A stretch of 64,000 nt of DNA from Luteimonas mephitis DSM 12574. GTDB taxonomy: Bacteria; Pseudomonadota; Gammaproteobacteria; Xanthomonadales; Xanthomonadaceae. The stretch covers positions 407,858 to 471,857 of the forward strand of contig NZ_AULN01000014.1 of NCBI RefSeq assembly GCF_000422305.1, in the 5' to 3' direction. A model generated the notes under the pieces. It was not told where the DNA came from. It did no database searches and worked only from the letters and a program-made list of their open reading frames with translations. Made by a program: the position numbers and the translations under genes. Shown here piece by piece: positions 1 through 9,400 of this stretch. The number at the start of each line of letters is the position of its first letter. Position 1 is the stretch's first letter.

Positions 1-2
1 TG

Positions 3-3000
3 GCTCCGGCGCCGGGCGATGCGGCGCATCCCGCGTTCTCGAAGATGTTCGTGCGCACGCAGTGGCTGGCCGAACGGGAACTGCTGCTGGCCGCGCGCCG
101 GGTGCGCAGCCCGGGCGACCCGTCCGCATGCGCCGCGCAGTGGCTCGACGTCGAGGGCGGAACCGGCGACGAACCGCAGTGGGAAACCGACCGCGCGCGC
201 TTCATCGGCCGCGGCGGCGACCAGCGCAGCCCCGCAGCGTTGTCGATGCCGAGGTTGTCGGGAACCGTCGGCACCGTGCTCGACCCCGTGTTCTGCCTGC
301 GCCGCCGCGTGCGCATCGCGGCGGGCGGATCGGCGACGCTGCAGCTGTGGACGGTGGCGGCCGGATCGCGCGACGCGGTGCTGGCGCTCGCCGACCGGTA
401 CCGCGGCGCTGACGCCTTCGCGCACGCATCGCAAAGCGCATCGCGACATGCGCGGGAGCTGCAGGCCAGGCTCGACATCGACGACGCGCAGGCGCAGCGC
501 TTCCAGCGGCTCGCATCCGCGCTGCTGTACGCGGATCCGGCGCTGCGCGCCGCTCCCGACGCGCTCGCGGCGGGGCAGGGCGGCGCACCGACGCTGTGGG
601 CCGGCGGCGTTTCCGGTGATCGCCCCATCGTGCTGCTTCGGATCGAAAGCGACGCGGGCCTGGCACTGGCGGACGACCTGCTGATCGCCGGCGCGTACTG
701 GCAAGCGCATGGCGTGGACGCCGACCTGGTGGCGCTTGTCGATGCGGGCGACGGAGATTCGGCCGCGTGCCAGGCCGCGTTGCAGGCGCGCTTCGACGCG
801 CACGCCAGGCGGTTTCCGCCTCCGGACGGCAAGCCGAACCTGTTCGCCCTGCGCGCCGACCAGGCCACGCCGACGCTGCTGGCGGGCCTGGCGACGGCCG
901 CTGCGATCGTCATCGACCAGCGCGGCGGCATGCTGGCCGAACAGGGTGATGCGCTGTCTGCCGAAGCAGGTGCGCAACCGGCCAGGGACGCGAATGATGC
1001 CGTCGCCGCGCGCGGCGGCATTGAACCGATCACGCAGGACGCGCCTGCCGACGCCATCGAGGACACCCTCGAGTTCTTCAACGGCCACGGCGGCTTCGCC
1101 GACGACGGCCGCGAGTACGTGACGGTCATCCGCAACGGCGTGCTGCCGCCGATGCCGTGGCTCAACGTGGTCGCCAATCCCGATTTCGGCTTCACCGCCA
1201 CCGAGGCCGGCGGCGGCTATGCGTGGTCGCAGAACAGCCAGCGCAACCCGATCACGCCGTGGGCCAACGATCCGGTCTCCGACCCGCCACAGGAAGTGCT
1301 GTACGTGCGCGACGAGGACGACGGCCGGCTGTTCACCGCCACCGCGCTGCCGCGCTGCGGCGATGGCGGCGAGTACGTCGTGCGCCACGGCCACGGTTAC
1401 AGCCGCTTCCAGCACGCGGGGCACGGAATCGAACTCGACCTGCTGCAGTACGTGCCGGTCGACGACGGCCTGAAGATCTCGCGGCTGCGGCTGCGCAACC
1501 GCTCCGGGCGCGCGCGCAGGCTGTCGGTCACCGCGTTCGTGCAGTGGGCGCTGGGGCCGAACGGCACCCGGCCGGCGCCCTTCGTCACCACGTCACTGGA
1601 TGCGGGCACCGGCGCGCTGTTCGCCGGCAATGCCTGGCGCGCGGAGTTCGGCGAGCGCGTCGCCTTCATCGACCTGCGCGGACGCCAGTCCTCGCACGGC
1701 GGCGATCGCTGCGACTTCATCGGCCCGCACGGTGACCTCGCTTCACCCGCCGCGTTGCGCACCAATGCGCCGCTGGCCGGCCGCACCGGCGCCGGCCTCG
1801 ACCCCTGCGGCGCGCTGCAGGCCCGCATCGAGCTGCCCGCAGGCGGCGAGGACGAGATCGTGCTGCTGCTTGGCGACGCAGCCGACGCCGAAGCCGCACG
1901 CAAGCTGGTGCGCCGCTACCGCGATGCCGACCTGGACGCCGTGCTGGAGGCCGCCACGCGGCAGTGGGACGACATCCTCGGCACCGTGCAGGTGCGCACG
2001 CCGGACCGTGCGATGGACCTGCTGCTCAACCGCTGGCTGCTGTACCAGGCGCTGTGCTGCCGGGTGTGGGCGCGCACCGCCTATTACCAGGCCAGCGGAG
2101 CGTATGGTTTCCGCGACCAGCTGCAGGACGTGATGGCGACCTGCATCGCCAGGCCGGACGAAACCCGAGCGCAGCTGCTGCGCGCAGCCGGCCGCCAGTT
2201 CGAGCAGGGCGACGTGCAGCACTGGTGGCTGCCGCCCGGCGGCGACGGCATCCGCACGCGCATGACCGACGACCGCCTGTGGCTGCCGTTCGTCGCCTGC
2301 CATTACATGGACGCCACCGGCGACACCGCGCTGCTCGACACGCGCCAGCCCTTCATCGAAGGGCCGCAGGTCGAACCCGGCGCGCACGAGGCCTACTACC
2401 GGCCGACCATCGCCGCCACCGATGCCAGCTTCTACGAACACTGCGCGCGCGCGATCGACGTCAGCCTCACGCTTGGCGCGCACGACCTGCCGCTGTTCGG
2501 CACCGGCGACTGGAACGACGGCATGAACCGGGTCGGCGAGCAGGGCAGGGGCGAGAGTTCGTGGCTGGGCTGGTTCCTGTGCGCCACCATCGACGCCTTC
2601 GCGCCGCATGCGAAGGCCCGCGGCGAACATGACCGCGCGGCGCGCTGGGAACAGGTGGCCAGGACGGTGCGCATCGGGCTGGATGCGGGCGGCTGGGACG
2701 GGCAGTGGTACCGCCGCGGCTACTACGACGACGGCACGCCGCTGGGTTCGCATGAAAGCGAAGAGTGCCGCATCGACGCCATCGCGCAGTCGTGGAGCGT
2801 GATCGCCGGCGGCGGTGATCCCAAACACGCAAGGTCGGCGATGGAGCAGGTCGACCGCCAGCTGATCCTGCGCAATGAGAGAATCGCCCCGCTGTTCACG
2901 CCGCCGCTGCAGCACACTTCGCACGACCCGGGCTACATCAAGGCCTATCCGCCGGGCCTGCGCGAGAACGGCGGCCAGTACACGCACGGCTCGCAGTGGT

Positions 3001-3479
3001 CGATCTTCGCGTTCTCGAAGCTGGGCGACGGCGACCGCGCGTTCGAACTGTTCTCGCTGATCAATCCGGTCCACCACGCCGCAACGCCGGACGGCGTGGC
3101 GCGCTACCAGGTCGAACCCTACGTGGCGGCCGCCGACGTGTACTCGGTCGAACCGCACGTCGGCCGCAGCGGCTGGACCTGGTACACCGGCTCCGGCGCA
3201 TGGCTCTACCGGGCCGGACTGGAGGCGATCCTCGGCTTCCACCTGCAGGGCGAGCAGTTGCTGCTTGACCCGTGCATTCCCCGGGACTGGCCCGGCTTCT
3301 CGATCGAGTACCGCCACGGCGGCAGCCGTTACCTGATCGAGGTCGCCAACCCGCACCGCGCCTGCCGCGGCATCGCGAGCTGCGAACTCGACGGCCGCGC
3401 GCTCGACGTCGGCCCGTGCCTGGTGCCGCTGCGCGACGACGGCGCCGTGCACCGCGTTGCCATCGGACTCGGCCGCTGA
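3..3479 (+). CDS. Cyclic beta-1,2-glucan synthase-like protein, C-terminal part (partial at window start)
   Basis: The frame is open from base 3, so the gene begins outside the window. The visible 1,158 residues match the second half of NdvB-type proteins: a carbohydrate-binding beta-sandwich repeat followed by a GH94 phosphorylase-like domain with the signature GTGDWNDGMNRVG near base 2,500 and the end motif SGWTWYTGSGAWLYR. In the family the C-terminal GH94 region controls the length of the cyclic glucan chain, and the N-terminal glycosyltransferase (not visible here) polymerises UDP-glucose at the inner membrane. The next gene is a paralogue in the same direction, starting within about 20 bases of this stop, so the two are probably one transcript. 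Function of this copy as a glucan synthase rather than a stand-alone phosphorylase is inferred. Confidence 0.85.
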   Translation, partial: APAPGDAAHPAFSKMFVRTQWLAERELLLAARRVRSPGDPSACAAQWLDVEGGTGDEPQWETDRARFIGRGGDQRSPAALSMPRLSGTVGTVLDPVFCLRRRVRIAAGGSATLQLWTVAAGSRDAVLALADRYRGADAFAHASQSASRHARELQARLDIDDAQAQRFQRLASALLYADPALRAAPDALAAGQGGAPTLWAGGVSGDRPIVLLRIESDAGLALADDLLIAGAYWQAHGVDADLVALVDAGDGDSAACQAALQARFDAHARRFPPPDGKPNLFALRADQATPTLLAGLATAAAIVIDQRGGMLAEQGDALSAEAGAQPARDANDAVAARGGIEPITQDAPADAIEDTLEFFNGHGGFADDGREYVTVIRNGVLPPMPWLNVVANPDFGFTATEAGGGYAWSQNSQRNPITPWANDPVSDPPQEVLYVRDEDDGRLFTATALPRCGDGGEYVVRHGHGYSRFQHAGHGIELDLLQYVPVDDGLKISRLRLRNRSGRARRLSVTAFVQWALGPNGTRPAPFVTTSLDAGTGALFAGNAWRAEFGERVAFIDLRGRQSSHGGDRCDFIGPHGDLASPAALRTNAPLAGRTGAGLDPCGALQARIELPAGGEDEIVLLLGDAADAEAARKLVRRYRDADLDAVLEAATRQWDDILGTVQVRTPDRAMDLLLNRWLLYQALCCRVWARTAYYQASGAYGFRDQLQDVMATCIARPDETRAQLLRAAGRQFEQGDVQHWWLPPGGDGIRTRMTDDRLWLPFVACHYMDATGDTALLDTRQPFIEGPQVEPGAHEAYYRPTIAATDASFYEHCARAIDVSLTLGAHDLPLFGTGDWNDGMNRVGEQGRGESSWLGWFLCATIDAFAPHAKARGEHDRAARWEQVARTVRIGLDAGGWDGQWYRRGYYDDGTPLGSHESEECRIDAIAQSWSVIAGGGDPKHARSAMEQVDRQLILRNERIAPLFTPPLQHTSHDPGYIKAYPPGLRENGGQYTHGSQWSIFAFSKLGDGDRAFELFSLINPVHHAATPDGVARYQVEPYVAAADVYSVEPHVGRSGWTWYTGSGAWLYRAGLEAILGFHLQGEQLLLDPCIPRDWPGFSIEYRHGGSRYLIEVANPHRACRGIASCELDGRALDVGPCLVPLRDDGAVHRVAIGLGR

Positions 3480-3495
3480 TGCAGCCGGCCCGCGC

Positions 3496-6400
3496 GTGAT
3501 CCCGCCCCGCAAGCGCCCAGGCGAAACCGCCCGCCAGTGGCTGGCGCGCCGCGCCGCGCGCCAGGCGCACGCGGCGACGGCCACCGGCCCGCACGAGCTG
3601 CCGCTGCGTGCGCAGCTGTTCAGCGCCGAGCAGATGGAACGCCACGGCCGGGTGCTGGCGCAGGCGCACAAGCTCAGCGGTCGCCACAGCGCCGACCTGC
3701 TGCTGGCGCGGCTGAGTGCGAACGAGACGGTGATCGAACGCGCCAGCCGGCTGCTCGGTGACGCCGCGCATGCCAAGCGCCGCCTGACCCCAGCCGGCGA
3801 CTGGCTGCTCGACAACCTCTACCTGATCGAGGAACAGGTCAGGATCGCGCGCCGCCACCTGCCCAAGGGCTACAGCCGCGAACTGCCGCGCCTGGAGGGC
3901 GGTCCGTCCGACCAGCTGCCGCGGGTCTACGACATCGCGCTCAACGCGATCTCGCATGGCGACGGCCGCGTCGACGTCGAGAGCCTGGGCCGCTTCATCA
4001 GTGCGTACCAGTCGGTCACGCCGCTCACGCTCGGTGAGCTGTGGGCGATCCCGATCATGCTGCGGCTGGCGCTGATCGAGAACCTGCGCCGAGTCAGCGC
4101 GCAGGTGACCGCCGGTCGCATCGACCGCGACCTCGCCGACATGTGGGCGGATCGTTTCGGCGCGATCGCCGAGTCCGACCCCAAGAGCGTGGTGCTGGTG
4201 ATCGCGGACATGGCACGCGCCCAGCCGCCGCCGAGCAGCGCCTTCGTCGCCGAGATCGTCCGCCGCCTGCAGGGGCAGGGCGCGGCGCTGAGCCTGCCGC
4301 TGACCTGGATCGAGCAGTGGCTGGCCGACCGGGAGCAGGGCATCGCGCCGCTGGTGCAGGCGGAGAGCCGGCAGCAGGCCGCCGACCAGGTGTCGATCAG
4401 CAACAGCATCGGCAGCCTGCGGCTGCTGTCGATGACCGACTGGCGCGACTTCGTCGAGGCCATGAGCGTGGTCGAGGCGACGCTGCGCGACGACCCGGAC
4501 GGCACCTACGGCCGGATGGATTTCGCCACCCGCGACCGCTACCGCCACGTCGTCGAGCGCATCGCGCGGCGCGGAAAACTCAAGGAACACGAGGTCGCGA
4601 GCGCCGCGCTGCAGCTGGCGCGCGATGCCGACGTGCAGGACGGCACCGGCGACATCGCCCACCATGTCGGCTACTACCTCGTCGACGCAGGGCTGCCGCG
4701 CCTGGAGGATGCACTCGGGTTGCGGCGCGGGCTGCTGGCCGCCCTGCGCAGCGGGCCGGCGCACTTCCCGCTGCCGGCCTACATCCTGCCGATCGCGGCG
4801 GTGGTGACGCTGTTCACCGCCGGGCTGATGGGCGATGCGCGCGAGATCCTCGACCAGCGCGACGTACTGTACCTGGTCGGCGTGCTGGCGGTGATCGCCT
4901 TCAGCGAACTGGGCGTGGTGCTGGTGAACTGGTTCGCCACCATCCTGACCGTGCCGCGCGCATTGCCGCGACTGGATTACTCCGACGGCATCCCGCCCGA
5001 CGCACGCACGCTGGTTGTGGTGCCGAGCATGATCGGCGATGTCGAGTCGGTGCATGCGCTGGCCGACGCGCTGGAGGTGCGGTTCCTCGCCAATCGCGAC
5101 GGTAACCTGCGCTTCGCGCTGCTGACCGACTTCCTCGATGCCGATGCGGAAGTGCTTCCGGGCGACGCCGCCGTGCTTGACGAGGCGAGGCACGCGATCG
5201 AGGCGCTGAATGCACGCCACGCCGGCGGTTACGACATCTTCTTCCTGCTGCACCGGCCGCGGACCTGGAACCCGCGCGAACGCACGTGGATGGGACGCGA
5301 GCGCAAGCGCGGCAAGCTCGCGGCGCTCAACGCCTTCCTGCGAGACGGCAGCCCGGCGGCCTTCTCCAGCATCGTCGGCGACGCGCAGGCGCTGCAGGGC
5401 GTGCGCTACGTGATCACGCTCGACACCGATACCCGGCTGCCGCACGATGCCGCGCGCGAAATGGTCGGTACGCTGGCCCATCCGCTCAACCGCGCCCGGC
5501 TGGATCCTTCGCGGCGCGTGGTGTCGGGTGGCTACGGCATCCTGCAGCCGCGCGTGGGCGCCAGCATGGGCGGCGAGCGTCGCTCCTGGTATGCGCGCCT
5601 ATACGGCAGCGAGCCGGGCATCGATCCGTACACGCGCACGGTGTCGGACGTCTACCAGGACCTGTTCGGCGAAGGCTCGTTCGTCGGCAAGGGCATCTAC
5701 GACCTGGCCGCGTTCGAACGCACGCTGGCCGATCGCTTCCCCGACAACCAGATCCTCAGCCACGACCTGCTCGAGGGCTGCTACGCACGCGCCGGGCTGG
5801 TCAGCGACGTGCAGCTGTACGAGGACTATCCCGACCGCTATGCGCTGGACGTCAAGCGTCGCCACCGCTGGATCCGCGGCGACTGGCAGCTGCTGCCCTG
5901 GCTGCTGCCGTGGGTACCGACGGGCGGCGGCCGCGGGCAGCGCAATCCGCTGTCATGGCTCTCGCGCGGCAAGCTGCTCGACAACCTGCGCCGCAGCCTG
6001 GTGCCGGCGGCGACCACCACGCTGTTCGTGCTTGGCTGGCTGCTCGCGCCGCACGCGCTCGGATGGACGATGTGGGTGCTGTCGACGCTGCTGGTGGCGC
6101 CGCTGGTGGCCGCCCTGACTGCGCTGTTCGACAAGCCTCGCGAACTGCCGTGGCGGGCACACCTGCAGCATCGCGCGCAGGCGGCCGGGCGCGACCTGGC
6201 GCGGATTGCGCTGGGCGCTGCGTTCCTGCCGTACGAGGCGTTCTACAGCCTCGATGCGATCGCGCGCACGCTGTGGCGGATGCTGGTCTCGCGCCGGCGG
6301 ATGCTGCAGTGGAGCCCGTCGAGCCTGGTGGAGAAGACGCTGGGCAGCGGCCTGGCGGCGTCGCTGCGCGAGATGTGGTTCGCGCCGCTGTTAGCGATCG

Positions 6401-9400
6401 CGGTCGCGTTTGCGCTGGCACGCCTGCATCCGGCGTCGCTGCCGGTCGCCGCGCCGCTGCTGGCGCTGTGGCTGCTGTCGCCGTGGCTGGCCTGGTGGAC
6501 CGGGAAGCCGCGCGCGCGCAGGGTCGAGCGACTGTCGGCAAGGCAGGGCGCGTTCCTCGGCCGCCTGTCGCGGCGCACCTGGGCGTTCTTCGAGGATTTC
6601 GTCACCGAAGCCGACCATTGGCTGCCGCCGGACAACATCCAGGAGCATCCCTCCCTGATGGTCGCGCGGCGCACCTCGCCGACCAACATCGGCCTTGCCT
6701 TGCTCGCCAACCTGTCCGCGCACGACTTCGGCTACCTGCAGGGCGAGGGCATGGCCGAACGCATCGCGTCGACGCTGGGCACGCTGGAGTCGCTGCCGCG
6801 GCACCGAGGCCACTTCTACAACTGGTACGACACCGAAACCCTGCATCCGCTGCCGCCGCTATACATCTCCACCGTCGACAGCGGCAACCTCGCCGGGCAC
6901 CTGCTGACGCTGCGCCAGGGATTGCTGGCGCAAGCCGACGTGCCGATCCTTGCGCCCGCCACCTGGCAGGGCCTGCGCGACACGCTGGGCGTGCTGGAGG
7001 AAGCCGGCGGCAACTTGCCGGATGCATTTGGACGAAAGCTCGACGCCCTGCTGCCTGCACCGCCAACGACCTGCGCCGAAGCATCGCTGGCGCTGGCCGA
7101 ACTCACCGCGCTGGCGCAGCCCGCTGCCGGCCCTGGCGCTTCCGCGGAAGCGGAGCGCGACGCGGATGCGGCAACCGACGCCGCCTACTGGCTGCGCAAG
7201 CTCCTCGACCAGTGCCACGCAGCGGCGGCCGCGCTGGCCTGGCTCCCGCAGGCACGCGCGGCGGCACCGGTACCCACGCTGCGCGAACTCGCCGGCGCCG
7301 CATCGGGCGAGGTGCAGGAGCAGGCACGCGAACGCATCGCTGGGTTCGAGCGCCTCGCGCACGTTGCCGGGCAGTGCGCGCAGATGGAGCTGGACTTCCT
7401 CTACGACCGCGGCCGGCACCTGCTCACCATCGGCCACAACGTCGAGGAGCACCGCAGCGATCCGGGCTACTACGACCTGCTGGCCTCCGAGGCGCGCCTG
7501 TGCAGCTTCATCGGCATCGCCCGCGGCCAGCTGCCGCAGGATGCCTGGTTCGCGCTGGGCAGGCTGCTGACCGACGTCGATGGCGACCCGGCGCTGCTGT
7601 CGTGGAGCGGATCGATGTTCGAGTACCTGATGCCGCAGCTGGTGATGCCCAGCTACGAAGGCTCGCTGCTCGACCAGACCGCGAAGGCGACGGTGGCGCG
7701 GCAGATCGAATACGGCCACCAGCGCGACGTGCCGTGGGGCATGTCCGAATCCGGCTACAACACCGTCGATGCGCGCATGAACTACCAGTACCGTGCGTTC
7801 GGCGTGCCCGGCCTGGGCCTGCGGCGCGGCCTGGCGCAGGACCTGGTGATCGCGCCCTACGCCAGCATGATGGCGCTGATGGTGGCGCCGGCCGACGCCT
7901 GCAGGAACCTGCAGCGCATGGTCCACGAGGGTTTTTCCGGCCGCTACGGCATGTACGAGGCGATCGACTACACCCCGGCGCGGCTGCCGCGCGGGCAGTC
8001 ACGCGCACTGGTGCGCTCGTTCATGGCACATCACCAGGGCATGGGCCTGCTGGCGCTGGACTACCTGCTGCACAACCAGCCGATGCAGCGCCGCTTCCTC
8101 GCCGATCCCGAGTTCCAGGCCACCGTGCTGCTGCTGCAGGAGCGCATCCCGCGCACCGGCGCTTTCCATCCCAACACTGCCGAAGTGGAGGGCGCGGCGA
8201 TCGCCCCCGATGCCACCGAAACCCGCCTGCGCATCTTCCGCAACGCATCCTCGCCGCGGCCGGCGGTGCAGATGCTGTCCAACGGCCGCTACCACCTCAT
8301 GCTCACCAGCGCCGGCAGCGGCTACAGCCGCCTGCACGACATGGCGGTGACCCGCTGGCGCGAGGATGGCACGCGCGACCCGTGGGGCAGCTGGTGCTAC
8401 CTGCGCGACGTGGACAGCGGCGGATTCTGGTCGGCGTCCTACCAGCCCACGGCGGTCGAGGTCCCGGGTTACGAGGCGATCTTCTCCGATGCCAAGGCCG
8501 AGTTCCGCGGCCGCCAGCACGGCTTCGAGACCCACCTGGAAATCGCGATCTCACCCGAGGACGACATCGAACTGCGTCGCCTGCACATCACCAACCAGTC
8601 GCGCAGCGCACGCAGCATCGAGATCACCACGTACGCCGAGGTGGTGCTCGCATCCGCGATCTCCGACGAGCTGCACCCGGCCTTCAGCAACCTGTTCGTG
8701 CAAACCGAACTGGTGCCCGAGCGGCAGGCGATCCTGTGCACGCGCCGGGCCCGCGCCCAGGGCGAGGTGCCACCGTGGATGTTCCACCTCGTGGCCGTGC
8801 ACGACGCCGACGTCGACGCGATCTCGTACGAAACCGACCGCTCGCGCTTCATCGGTCGTGGTCGCGACGCGCGCGCGCCACGTGCCCTGGTCGAACCCGG
8901 CGCGCTGTCGGGCAGCCAGGGCTCGGTACTCGATCCGATCGTCGCGATCCGCAGCCGCATCACGCTGGCGCCATACCAGGCCGCGACCATCGACATGGTC
9001 AGCGGCGTGGGTGCCGCGCGCGAGGATTGCACCGCGCTGGTCGACAAGTACCGCGACCGGCGCCTGGCCGACCGCGTGTTCGACCTGGCGTGGACCCACA
9101 GCCAGGTGGTACGGCGGCAGATCAACGCCTCGCAGGCCGATGCGCAGCTGTACGAGCGACTGGCCGGGCTGGTGCTGTACGCAAACCCGGCGCTGCGCGC
9201 GGAGCAGGCGCTGCTGCTGCAGAACCGCCGCGGCCAGTCGGGGCTCTGGGGGCAGGCGATCTCGGGCGACCACCCAATCGTGCTGGTGCAGATCGCCGAC
9301 GCCGAGCACATCGAACTGGTCCGGCAGATGGTGCAGGCCTACGCCTACTGGCGGCTCAAGGGCCTGACCACCGACCTGGTGATCTGGAACGACGAGCAGG